Position numbers and translations under genes: made by a program
Notes under the pieces: generated by a model
What the model saw: only the letters and a program-made list of their open reading frames with translations
Databases searched by the model: none
Told to the model about the DNA's origin: nothing
Source: Thermoplasmata archaeon
GTDB taxonomy: Archaea; Thermoplasmatota; Thermoplasmata; Thermoplasmatales; Thermoplasmataceae
NCBI GenBank assembly: GCA_021820525.1
Contig: JAKADM010000006.1
Span: 42,590 to 106,589, forward strand
Reading direction: 5' to 3'
Length of the DNA: 64,000 nucleotides
Part shown: positions 1 to 7,120 of the stretch, piece by piece
Layout of the letters: every line of letters starts with the position of its first letter
Position numbering within the stretch: position 1 is the stretch's first letter

Positions 1-1
1 G

Positions 2-412
2 ATCACCGATATAATAGTATCAAAGACACTGGCCGGAGTCAGGGATGGAAAGCAGTTCTTCCGTTTTACATATATGGTGAGGATTATGGATATAGAACCG
101 GGCTCAATCATATATCTAAACGGAAAGAGATATCTTTATCAAGGAAAGAGCGCCTTTGGAATATATCTGAACGACCTTGAAACGGGAAGGGAGATTCAGG
201 TTAATAAGAGAAGCATCAGTTTTGACAAACTTCAGATTACAGGTGAAATGGCATCCAGAAGATCCTTTGTCGTGATAAGCAACGGGAATAATGAATGCAA
301 TCTTATGGATAAGCAAAACTTTTCCCAGATAACCATCAGTGGGGAATGCAAGGATTCTGAGATCAATCTATATGTTGTGGATGATGAATATTTCAGAATA
401 AGAGGTGAATGA
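2..412 (+). CDS. NMD3-like 60S/50S ribosome export-related protein, C-terminal part (partial)
   Basis: The frame is open from the window edge to the stop at 410-412, so the 5' end is missing; 137 codons are visible. An in-frame ATG sits at 74, but the codons before it (SKTLAGVRDGKQFFRFT) read as normal protein that runs on into the rest, so I treat the ATG as internal. Archaeal NMD3 proteins end in a small beta-rich domain with the same order: a GK-x-Y/F-R-x-T strand, a 'pGD/S-x-I' turn, a 'G-x-x-Y' strand and a 'D-L-E-T-G' turn, all seen here (FFRFT, PGSIIYLNGKRYL, DLETG). NMD3 binds ribosomal subunits; its archaeal role is inferred from eukaryotes. The next gene starts directly after the stop, so the two are probably co-transcribed. 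The family call rests on a remembered C-terminal pattern, so it is moderate. Confidence 0.6.
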   Translation: MTDIIVSKTLAGVRDGKQFFRFTYMVRIMDIEPGSIIYLNGKRYLYQGKSAFGIYLNDLETGREIQVNKRSISFDKLQITGEMASRRSFVVISNGNNECNLMDKQNFSQITISGECKDSEINLYVVDDEYFRIRGE

Positions 413-1666
413 TTGTTTGTACGCAGTGAATGGGAAAGATTGAGAAAGGTAGTAATACACAGACCGGGAATTGAGATCGATTATGCAATGATCGCTCCAA
501 GGGCATTTCTGTTTGAAAGGCCATTCAGCAAGGGGAATGCCATAAGGGAGCACGAGGAACTGGAAAGCAAACTGAAGGAAAACGGAGTAAATGTAACACT
601 TCTAAGGGATATGTTCAATGATAAGGCGAAAACTGACAGCAGATTCAGGCTGGCAATGGAAGATAACATAAAAAAGAGGGTACTTTTTTACGGGGATCTT
701 GACGACTCAAAACAGTACGCAGATGAGTTTTCTAAAAATCTGAGCCATCTCGATGCAGACACACTTTTCAATCTGATGATTCTTGAACCTTCCATAGATA
801 TAAGAAGGGACGAAAGAAACAATATGCAGTATCCAAAAATATACTCAAATATTCCCCTTGCAAACCTTTATTTTATGAGGGATCAGCAGGCCACAGGCGC
901 AAAGGGATTAATTTCAGGAAGAATGCGCCTTCCCCAGCGAAGGGGTGAAACTTCCATAACAGGCTTTATTATGGAAAACATCCTTGGAAAGGATCATGTG
1001 AGGAGGGTAAGTGAGAATGGTTTTTTCGAGGGTGGGGATTACATTCCATGTGGTGAATTCGGTTTAATTGGCACCGGACCAAGAACGGATCATCATGGTG
1101 CAATGGATGCAATGAATAGTGGAATGTTTGAGCACGATGAAATTTTTGTTCTGGAAAATCCCAAATATGATTTTATGACCAACGATCTTCTTAACAATAT
1201 GCATCTTGATACTTATTTTAATGTGGCATCCTCAAGCACGGTGATTGCCTCGACAATCCTCTCAAAAAAGGCAAGAGGCCACGTATATTTGAGAGATGAT
1301 GGGGTTTACCACGAGGACAGGGAAACGAACCTTTACGATTACATGAAGGAGAAGGGCTTTAATTTTATGGATTTAAGCGTGGTAGAACAGCTTTCATATT
1401 CATCCAATTTCCTTACCATCTCCGACGGAAAAATCGTGTGCGTTGATTCATTCAAAGTTTATGAGCGACTTTTAAAAAACAATATTCTGAGCAGGGAAAT
1501 ATCAGAAAGGGGGAAATTTAAAATACCCTCAAGGGGTGATCCTATGTTTCCAGTAAAGGAAAAAATGAATGATTATGGGATAGATTTCATAACTGTAGAT
1601 CTTGAGGAACTTACAGGAGGATATGGGGGTGCACACTGCATGACCATGGCCCTCGAAAGAAATTAG
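413..1666 (+). CDS. arcA: Arginine deiminase
   Basis: Hydrolyses L-arginine to citrulline and ammonia in the cytoplasm. The 417-residue length matches the family. Active-site signatures are intact: FMRD with Asp157, FFEGGD with Glu206, the His264-x-Asp266 pair (MHLD) and the C-terminal nucleophile Cys409 in GGAHCM. The start is a TTG directly after the NMD3-like stop, with a Shine-Dalgarno-like AGGTGA about 6 nt upstream; the N-terminus (MFVRSEWERLRKVVIHRPG) matches the usual beginning of the family. No ornithine carbamoyltransferase or carbamate kinase gene lies nearby, so an ATP-yielding arc operon is not evident here. In an acidophile, ammonia release could help pH homeostasis; that is inference. 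Close alternatives in the amidinotransferase fold are less likely given the FEGGD and HxD spacing. Confidence 0.93.
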   Translation: MFVRSEWERLRKVVIHRPGIEIDYAMIAPRAFLFERPFSKGNAIREHEELESKLKENGVNVTLLRDMFNDKAKTDSRFRLAMEDNIKKRVLFYGDLDDSKQYADEFSKNLSHLDADTLFNLMILEPSIDIRRDERNNMQYPKIYSNIPLANLYFMRDQQATGAKGLISGRMRLPQRRGETSITGFIMENILGKDHVRRVSENGFFEGGDYIPCGEFGLIGTGPRTDHHGAMDAMNSGMFEHDEIFVLENPKYDFMTNDLLNNMHLDTYFNVASSSTVIASTILSKKARGHVYLRDDGVYHEDRETNLYDYMKEKGFNFMDLSVVEQLSYSSNFLTISDGKIVCVDSFKVYERLLKNNILSREISERGKFKIPSRGDPMFPVKEKMNDYGIDFITVDLEELTGGYGGAHCMTMALERN

Positions 1667-1708
1667 AATCGACCTTTTTTAAAAGAATGTGGTGGCCGAG
1701 GTGAAAAG

Positions 1709-1717
1709 TTTAATAAA
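1709..1717 (+). promoter_or_regulatory. TATA box of the 1738 small ORF / pgi transcript
   Basis: TTTAATAAA is centred 25 nt before the ATG at 1738, preceded by a purine-rich BRE-like GAAAAG. The spacing fits an archaeal promoter giving a leaderless mRNA that starts at or next to that ATG. No other candidate lies between this point and the PGI/PMI gene, so it probably serves both. Confidence 0.5.
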
Positions 1718-1737
1718 AAATGTATTATTCACCATTT

Positions 1738-1830
1738 ATGTCAACTAACCTTAAAATATACATTTTGATAACTCTAGCAGGACTTTTGCCGGCTATATGG
1801 GGCTTCACCATGGTAGTAATGCCTCTATAG
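1738..1830 (+). CDS. Small hydrophobic protein, 30 residues, possible membrane peptide
   Basis: ATG at 1738, TAG at 1828-1830. The product is one hydrophobic stretch (core LKIYILITLAGLLPAIWGF) able to form a single membrane helix, with a short polar N-terminus containing one lysine. A TATA box is placed for leaderless initiation exactly at this ATG, and the stop lies 12 nt before the PGI/PMI start, so the ORF would be the first cistron of that transcript. I do not recognise the family. It is too short to judge by coding statistics; the promoter position and single-helix composition are the only support. It could equally be a non-functional leader. Confidence 0.45.
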   Translation: MSTNLKIYILITLAGLLPAIWGFTMVVMPL

Positions 1831-1842
1831 GCGTGATAAGAT

Positions 1843-2778
1843 ATGAATTTTAATGATCCTTTTTTCAAACAGGTTGATGATATACGAAAACAAATCAAAA
1901 TTAAGGAAAAATTCACAGATATGCCCTTTTCCTCCATAGTCATAGCTGGAATGGGCGGCTCTGGCGTATCAGGGAGGATTTTTGCCTCTTTGTTTCAGAT
2001 AAAGCCTGTGTACGTGGTTGATTCCTATGATTTGCCTGAATTCGTCCAGAAAGATTCCTTCTTCATTGCACAGAGCTATAGCGGAAATACGGAGGAAACA
2101 ATTTCGGTGGCAGAACAGGCCAAAAAAAGAGGAATTAAGGTTCACGCAGTGACTTCTGGTGGAAAACTTAAGGAGATATCTGACGAAACAATTATCATAC
2201 CTTCGGGACTTCAGCCAAGGGAGGCTCTTTCCTACCTTTTAATGCCGCTTTTGAACACATTTATGGAATCCGTCCTGAAGGACTCGGATCTTGAGAAGGC
2301 CATTAATCAGGCGGCATCAAAGAGCGATGAAATCCAGGATATAGCAAAGAAAATTGTAGAATCAAGAAAGATTCCCTATATTCTATCATGGGAACCATTC
2401 TCCGCCATGAGTTACAGGTTCAAGACACAATTCAACGAAAATTCCAAACTTTTTGCTCTTAGCCATGTCCTTTCTGAGCAGAATCATAATGAACTTGTGC
2501 CTATGGCTCTCAACAGAGAAATGAGGGAGAAATTTTTCTATCTTTGCATAGAAGGTGACGGGAGCTCCAAAAATTCAGAGAGAATGGAAATGGTTGAAAG
2601 AATATCTGGGCAGACTTTTGTCAGGATAAAACCAGAAGGAAGCAATATTCTGGAAAAACTGTTTTTCCTAATCCATTATCTTGACCTTCTCACTGTAATG
2701 GCAGGGATATTGGGCGGTTATAATCCGGAAGATGTCAGGGTTCTGGAAAATTTAAAAAAGGATCTTTCTAGGAACTGA
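1843..2778 (+). CDS. pgi: Bifunctional phosphoglucose/phosphomannose isomerase
   Basis: Interconverts glucose-6-P and fructose-6-P, and mannose-6-P and fructose-6-P, linking sugar phosphate metabolism with glycan precursors. The 311 residues match the archaeal/bacterial PGI/PMI family, of which the Thermoplasma acidophilum enzyme (about 302 residues) is a studied member. The N-terminal SIS motif GMGGSGVSG binds the phosphate, SYSGNTEET is the second phosphate/sugar motif, PSGLQPREAL follows, and SEQNHNEL carries the conserved Glu/His pair near residues 208-213. The ATG at 1843 begins close to where the family normally starts. The 3' end overlaps the convergent RqcH gene by 11 bp. No sign of transfer or damage. 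Confidence 0.9.
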   Translation: MNFNDPFFKQVDDIRKQIKIKEKFTDMPFSSIVIAGMGGSGVSGRIFASLFQIKPVYVVDSYDLPEFVQKDSFFIAQSYSGNTEETISVAEQAKKRGIKVHAVTSGGKLKEISDETIIIPSGLQPREALSYLLMPLLNTFMESVLKDSDLEKAINQAASKSDEIQDIAKKIVESRKIPYILSWEPFSAMSYRFKTQFNENSKLFALSHVLSEQNHNELVPMALNREMREKFFYLCIEGDGSSKNSERMEMVERISGQTFVRIKPEGSNILEKLFFLIHYLDLLTVMAGILGGYNPEDVRVLENLKKDLSRN

Positions 2779-4585
2779 CAATTTCAAAATCCCCTGTTGG
2801 AAGGATCTGAATGATCTCCTCTGGATCAAATTCAAGTTTTTCTCCTATTTCCCTCGCAATCTTATCTTTTTTTCGTCCACCGGGGATTATGATAATTTCC
2901 CCTGCTTCCCCGGACGGGGGTGAAATCATCGGAATCCGAATGCCCTTATACTCTATTGGCCTTATGGAAAGCTTCAGGGGCAGTTCAAAAATATAGTTCC
3001 TCTTTCCTCTCACAATCCAGGAGCCCTTTCTCACATACTGGCCCGATTCCGGGGTTTTGCTCACCTGTTGAGGTGTAACCCAGTAGGCCGAACCTGATGC
3101 AAGTCCATTTTGCCATGCCCTTGAAAAGGAAACTGCAAATATAGCTGCCTCCCTGATGTCATCCTCAGTTATGGGATTTCCATCGTCTCCCTTCTTAATT
3201 ACAGTGCTTGGAGCACCATACATATCTGCGTGTACATAAATGTCGTTTTCTTCAAGATATTTTTTAACAACCTTCTCATTCGTATCCGTATTTTTCCCAG
3301 AGAGGACCATTTTTCCGTTTTTTGTAAAGAACCAGTGGTAAATTTCGAACCAGAACTTCTGTCTGATTTTCTTCTTCCTTTCCCTCTCTTCCGTTATATT
3401 GCTCAGGGATTTTTCCATTGCAGCCCTGGCGCCTTCAATTTTCTCCTTAAACTCCTTGGAGGTGTTAAAGAGCCTCTCCATATTCTCTCCCACACTTTTT
3501 TCATATTCAATCTCAATTTCCATATCTCCTGTGGAAATAAGGGCTTTCCTTTCAGCGAGATCTTTCTTTGCAACAGTTAATTTGATTCCATCCAGATTAA
3601 TTATTCCTCCTTCACCAATCCCGCCCTTAAGAATTTTGATAGCTTTTGAGAAATCCTGAAAATGGGAAGATATGAAATTCCCCTGATTTCTGTAAAGTTC
3701 AACCTTTTCCTCATACTCCCTTATGGCTCTTTCCTGGTTTTCCACTATCCTCCTGATTTTTTCATTTTCAGGATTCACAGAGGATTCCTTCTGTATAACT
3801 TCGGATATTCCATCATTGAAATTCTCAACAACCTTCAAAATATCCCTTTCCTTATGACGAAGCTCAACTGGTGAAACTGTACCGTCAGTGTAATAATAGG
3901 ATTTATTGGCAAGAGTCTCATCGAGTATCTGCCTTGTGTAAAATTTCAGCTTTTCAACATCTTCATCACTCAATTTTGGCGGAGCATCCTTATTAACACC
4001 CATTCTGTAAAGGACCTCTTCAGCAAGATCCCCTCCATAGTTCATTCTCGTGGCAAGGGTTTGCACAATGGATGCTTTGCTCTTTCCCATAATCTCCTGA
4101 ATCTGATCATTGCCTGCATTTAAGGGGTCGAACAGGGATGGAGGTATGTACCTTTCACCCTTTATGATCTTTCTGTTTTTCCATTCTCTTGGAAAAAGGG
4201 CATAATCTATTACATCATCATTTAGAACAATGAGGTTTCCATCCCTGAATAGTTCAATTACAAGGGATATGCCTGAATACATATCGATCCTCACGACTCT
4301 GTCAAAATTTATCTGACTTATATCCTTAATTTTTCTGTCCATGAAAAGTTTTCTCAAATACATTGCCGTTTGGCCTGCATCCTGGCCTCGTTCAGTATCC
4401 ATAAAGCATATTCCCTTTTTTACGTCCAAATAAAGAGGGACATTTTTTATGGTTGGGCTGTGTATCTGAAAGATAAATCTTCCCTGGCCCAATTCGTAAA
4501 CCTTCTTAAAAAAAGAATCAACAATGTCCTTCCTGTATATATTTATAAAGGCATAGATATCCAGTGAGCTCTCCTTATCTTTCAT
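2768..4585 (-). CDS. rqcH: NFACT-family ribosome quality-control protein RqcH/Rqc2-like
   Basis: RqcH/Rqc2 proteins bind split 50S subunits with peptidyl-tRNA and, in bacteria, add alanine tails to stalled chains. The 605-residue product has the family's order: an N-terminal NFACT-N region (about 1-200), helix-hairpin-helix-like and long coiled-coil segments (about 270-420, rich in K/E/R), and a C-terminal NFACT-R (DUF814) domain from about residue 430, with the recognisable GKMVLSGKNTDTNE and DIYVHADMYGAPSTVI segments and FSRAWQNGLASGSAYWV. It is monocistronic on the minus strand with ATG at 4585; the convergent PGI/PMI gene overlaps its last 11 bp. Archaeal function is inferred from bacterial and eukaryotic relatives. 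Confidence 0.9.
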   Translation of the reverse strand: MKDKESSLDIYAFINIYRKDIVDSFFKKVYELGQGRFIFQIHSPTIKNVPLYLDVKKGICFMDTERGQDAGQTAMYLRKLFMDRKIKDISQINFDRVVRIDMYSGISLVIELFRDGNLIVLNDDVIDYALFPREWKNRKIIKGERYIPPSLFDPLNAGNDQIQEIMGKSKASIVQTLATRMNYGGDLAEEVLYRMGVNKDAPPKLSDEDVEKLKFYTRQILDETLANKSYYYTDGTVSPVELRHKERDILKVVENFNDGISEVIQKESSVNPENEKIRRIVENQERAIREYEEKVELYRNQGNFISSHFQDFSKAIKILKGGIGEGGIINLDGIKLTVAKKDLAERKALISTGDMEIEIEYEKSVGENMERLFNTSKEFKEKIEGARAAMEKSLSNITEERERKKKIRQKFWFEIYHWFFTKNGKMVLSGKNTDTNEKVVKKYLEENDIYVHADMYGAPSTVIKKGDDGNPITEDDIREAAIFAVSFSRAWQNGLASGSAYWVTPQQVSKTPESGQYVRKGSWIVRGKRNYIFELPLKLSIRPIEYKGIRIPMISPPSGEAGEIIIIPGGRKKDKIAREIGEKLEFDPEEIIQILPTGDFEIVSS

Positions 4586-4685
4586 TATCTATGGGAATGT
4601 GATCATGTAATTATTTCCTTTGCTATGAAATATCCCATTTAAGGAAAATTAGGGAAAAAATTAGGATTGGGACAGTGAAATCATT

Positions 4686-4697
4686 ATATTTATAAAT
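4686..4697 (+). promoter_or_regulatory. TATA box of the rpo7 operon, with a short upstream ORF in the leader
   Basis: ATATTTATAAAT, centred near 4691, predicts a transcript start around 4717 and so a leader of about 30 nt, unlike the leaderless genes elsewhere in the window. The leader contains ATG at 4720 opening a 14-codon ORF (MPVVAIGDSNCMQL) that ends at 4764 inside rpo7 in another frame. AGGTGA at 4737-4742 is placed 6 nt before the rpo7 TTG. Confidence 0.5.
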
Positions 4698-4748
4698 GAA
4701 TGTATTATACTGAGTTGCTATGCCCGTCGTGGCGATAGGTGATTCTAA

Positions 4749-5504
4749 TTGTATGCAATTATAGAGGATGATTATCTGGCAAGAGTTCCCCCTACACTTC
4801 TGGGGGAGGACTATGATCGAGCAGTTGAAGATGTTACGAGGAAGGAGTTGCAGGGATCCATTGTTGATTATGTCCCTGACAGCAGTTCGAGGACAGATAT
4901 GCAAAAATGCTATGTGGTTACAATTCTCAGTATTAAAAAGAATGGTGATGGAATTATAGTTCACGGTGATGGGGGCGTTTACCAGAATATAACCTACACG
5001 GCACTTGCCTTTATACCAAAGATGAATGAGGTGGTGGAAGGATTTATTGTATCGGTCGTCCCCAAGATTGGGGCCTTTGTGAGATTTGGTCCCTTCGAAG
5101 GATTGCTGCATGTGGGGCAGATTATGGATGACAGAATCGAAATAGATGAGGGAAACAAAAGGCTCCTGGGAAAGGAAACAAACAGAGAACTGAAGACCGG
5201 AGACAAGATAAGGGTGAGAATTGTGATGCTTAACATATCATCCTCTTCCCCGAGCGATAGAAGGATAGGATTTACAATGAAACAACCCGGTCTGGGCAAG
5301 TTGCAGTGGCTCAAAAATGATCCATCCATGGGAGAGGGGATTGTTGAGGAACATAAGGAGGCAGGGCAGAAAAAAGGAACAAGGAGAAAGAAAGGTTCAG
5401 ATGAGCACCATGACATGGAACTTGTTTCTCACGGGCCAATAAAGGAGGAAGATGCAGAGGAGGAAAATCTTGGTGAAGAAGAGGATCCGGGTGAGGAGAT
5501 ATGA
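4749..5504 (+). CDS. rpo7: DNA-directed RNA polymerase subunit Rpo7 (RpoE') with acidic C-terminal extension
   Basis: Rpo7 pairs with Rpo4 to form the stalk of archaeal RNA polymerase. Residues 1-80 form the tip RNP-type domain (starts MYAIIEDDYLARVPP, the family's usual N-terminus), and about 82-185 the S1-type OB fold (VVPKIGAFVRFGPFEGLLH). The N-terminal match fixes the TTG at 4749 as the start, supported by AGGTGA 6 nt upstream. The usual length is about 185-195 residues; here another 60 or so follow, first basic (KKGTRRKKG) and then strongly acidic (EEDAEEENLGEEEDPGEE). This low-complexity tail is not part of the known fold. It leads the operon and overlaps spt4 by 4 nt. Confidence 0.95.
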   Translation: MYAIIEDDYLARVPPTLLGEDYDRAVEDVTRKELQGSIVDYVPDSSSRTDMQKCYVVTILSIKKNGDGIIVHGDGGVYQNITYTALAFIPKMNEVVEGFIVSVVPKIGAFVRFGPFEGLLHVGQIMDDRIEIDEGNKRLLGKETNRELKTGDKIRVRIVMLNISSSSPSDRRIGFTMKQPGLGKLQWLKNDPSMGEGIVEEHKEAGQKKGTRRKKGSDEHHDMELVSHGPIKEEDAEEENLGEEEDPGEEI

Positions 5505-5710
5505 GTACAAGGAGTACAAAGAAAAAATATATGGCGTGCAAAACCTGTAAGCGCATATATTTCGATCAGCCATGCCCTGATCACGGCGATTCCCACATGA
5601 CAGAGGACTGGTATGGTTTCCTTATTATTGTTGATCCGGTAAATTCTGAAATAGCAAAAAAGGCAGGAATTACAAAGGAAGGAACCTATGCAATTAAGGT
5701 TCGACAGTAA
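5501..5710 (+). CDS. spt4: Transcription elongation factor Spt4 (RpoE'')
   Basis: Spt4 is the zinc-binding partner of Spt5/NusG that stabilises the RNA polymerase clamp during elongation. The 69-residue product carries the zinc knuckle as CKTC near residues 13-16 followed by CPDH near 26-29, then the WYGFLIIVDP strand and the conserved S-x-I-A-K-x-A-G-I segment that contacts Spt5. Length and order are those of archaeal Spt4. Start ATG overlaps the rpo7 stop by 4 nt, and its end overlaps the dephospho-CoA kinase gene by 23 nt, so translation is probably coupled through the operon. Confidence 0.95.
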   Translation: MSTRSTKKKYMACKTCKRIYFDQPCPDHGDSHMTEDWYGFLIIVDPVNSEIAKKAGITKEGTYAIKVRQ

Positions 5711-6191
5711 TTATTATGTTACAGAGGAATCTGTTAATCTCATAAAATCAAATAATGGGACGGTAATAGATCCAAAAACTCTGAAGGGGAGAAATGGAAA
5801 GGAACTTTTTGCTGTTGGGGACTTTACCTGCAAGGTTCTTGAAGACCTGGATATTTTTCCAGGGGTTGAGGTTTATGACCTGAAAACCCAGAGAGGAAAG
5901 AGCATCTATAATAGCAAGGAAGGATCGGTGAGGGTTAAGAATCCACCAGGGGTTGTCACTGGAAATCTTATTAAATTGATTTACACAGGCATCCATTCTG
6001 AGAAAAGGTTTCTTATTGAAGTGGATGGTGAGGAGGATCTTGCAGTTTTACCAATAATTTTTTATGCTCCAATTCATTCACTGGTAGTTTACGGCATTCC
6101 GGATGTTGGAATGGCCCAGATAGAGGTTAACGATCTGTCAAAAAAACTGGTTGAAAAAATATTTGAAAAGATGGAAGTGAAGATGGAATGA
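5688..6191 (+). CDS. GTP-dependent dephospho-CoA kinase (DUF359 family)
   Basis: The archaeal DUF359 family was shown to phosphorylate dephospho-CoA with GTP, the last step of coenzyme A synthesis, replacing bacterial CoaE. The 167-residue protein shows the family landmarks: VGDFT near 44, DLKTQR near 64, VKNPPGVVT near 83, and VDGEEDLAVLP near 114 followed by the VVYGIPDVG stretch. The acidic residues in the GD, D-x-K and GEED motifs are those expected for metal/GTP handling. It sits between spt4 and rps24e, a common archaeal arrangement, overlapping the first by 23 nt and the second by 4 nt. Confidence 0.93.
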   Translation: MQLRFDSNYYVTEESVNLIKSNNGTVIDPKTLKGRNGKELFAVGDFTCKVLEDLDIFPGVEVYDLKTQRGKSIYNSKEGSVRVKNPPGVVTGNLIKLIYTGIHSEKRFLIEVDGEEDLAVLPIIFYAPIHSLVVYGIPDVGMAQIEVNDLSKKLVEKIFEKMEVKME

Positions 6192-6487
6192 ACTTTAAGA
6201 TTGTCGAATCAAAGGATAACACCATACTGAGGAGAAAGGAGATTAAATACACACTGGAGTATGAAAACAGCCCGACTCCTTCCAGAGATGTTATTAAGGA
6301 GATAATTGCAAGAAATACAAATAGCAACAAGGAACTTGTCATAGTGGACAAAAACATACAGAAAACAGGGCTTCATTTCCTTGAAGGCTACAGCAAGATA
6401 TACTCAAAGAAGGAAGATGCAATGCTTTACGAACCAGATTATGAACTTTTCAGAAACGGTTTAAAGGTTAAGGAGGAGAAAAAGTAA
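6188..6487 (+). CDS. rps24e: Small ribosomal subunit protein eS24
   Basis: A 99-residue basic protein of the 30S subunit. It has the typical start with 'R-R-K-E-x-x-x-x-L-E-Y' ([11 protein letters not shown]), the [11 protein letters not shown] helix, and the [18 protein letters not shown] segment corresponding to the family's 'G-x-A-x-I-Y' region, ending in a lysine-rich tail. The ATG overlaps the dephospho-CoA kinase stop and the stop overlaps the eS31 ATG by one base, so it is translationally coupled on both sides. Confidence 0.95.
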   Translation: MNFKIVESKDNTILRRKEIKYTLEYENSPTPSRDVIKEIIARNTNSNKELVIVDKNIQKTGLHFLEGYSKIYSKKEDAMLYEPDYELFRNGLKVKEEKK

Positions 6488-6642
6488 TGCAAAAGAGAGA
6501 GTTTTACAAAGTAGAAAATAACAGGCTGGTTCGCCAGAAGAGGAGCTGCCCAAGATGCGGTGTGGGAGTATATCTGGCTGAACACGAGGACAGATTCACC
6601 TGCGGAAAATGTGGGTATACTGAGTTCAAAAAGAAGAAGTAA
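6487..6642 (+). CDS. rps27ae: Small ribosomal subunit protein eS31 (S27ae)
   Basis: A 51-residue zinc-ribbon ribosomal protein. Four cysteines are arranged CPRC (residues 21-24) and CGKC (39-42), with the basic N-terminus and lysine tail of archaeal S27ae. Its ATG shares one base with the rps24e stop (TAATG). It is the last gene of the rpo7 operon and is followed by a T-run. The small size is normal for archaea, which lack the ubiquitin fusion seen in eukaryotes. Confidence 0.96.
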   Translation: MQKREFYKVENNRLVRQKRSCPRCGVGVYLAEHEDRFTCGKCGYTEFKKKK

Positions 6643-6649
6643 TTTTTTT
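6643..6649 (+). terminator. Oligo-T terminator of the rpo7-rps27ae operon
   Basis: Seven T residues directly follow the eS31 stop codon, with further T-rich sequence downstream and no hairpin. Archaeal RNA polymerase terminates at such T tracts. The next gene is on the opposite strand, so a stop to transcription is expected here. Confidence 0.5.
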
Positions 6650-6720
6650 ATATTAATTTTACACACAATCTTTAGAATATTTTTTACAAGGAATTTACAA
6701 AACAATAAAATGTTTTACAA

Positions 6721-7023
6721 TTAGAGTTCTACTATCTTTTTGGTCGTTTCTCCAGCACTCTTTTCAATTTCCTTGTATTTCTGGTTATGGTATATCTTTT
6801 CATCATCGTTTTTGGGTTCGATCCTGAGAAGATTCAGGAGATGGGTGAGTTCAGAATCAAGTATTAAGGAATAGCTTCTGAGTTTTTCCTCCTTGGAGCT
6901 GTCTATTTCCCTTCTCTTTGCAGAAATAAAGCAGTCAAAGTGTACTGCCCCCATCTTTGTAAATGTAAATTTCTCACCTGTCCTGACCTCTTTCTTACAT
7001 TCGTAGCAATTAAACTGCGCCAT
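6721..7023 (-). CDS. DUF2175-type small metal-binding protein
   Basis: A 100-residue protein with an N-terminal treble-clef-like motif: CYEC near residues 6-9, then GEKFTFTKMGAVHFDCF, giving C-x2-C...H-x2-C as zinc ligands. The rest is charged and helical. This pattern is typical of the archaeal DUF2175 family, whose function is unknown; it is widespread in Crenarchaea and Thermoplasmata. It is monocistronic and divergent from the DUF763 gene, with about 100 bp between the starts. Confidence 0.7.
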   Translation of the reverse strand: MAQFNCYECKKEVRTGEKFTFTKMGAVHFDCFISAKRREIDSSKEEKLRSYSLILDSELTHLLNLLRIEPKNDDEKIYHNQKYKEIEKSAGETTKKIVEL

Positions 7024-7092
7024 ATTATGGCATACTCAACTCATACTAAATCTTTGCCTGCAATCCTTAAGATGGGAGATTCTGGATCAAAC

Positions 7093-7099
7093 TTTATAT
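7093..7099 (+). promoter_or_regulatory. TATA box of the DUF763 gene
   Basis: TTTATAT is centred 25 nt before the ATG at 7121, the spacing for a leaderless transcript. No Shine-Dalgarno sequence precedes the ATG, which agrees. Confidence 0.55.
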
Positions 7100-7120
7100 C
7101 TCTTCCCATATTCTTATTTC

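Noticed and set aside
4623..5111. 162-codon minus-strand open frame over rpo7
   Set aside because: Shadow of rpo7; composition atypical and no family motif, whereas the plus strand encodes a clear RNA polymerase subunit.
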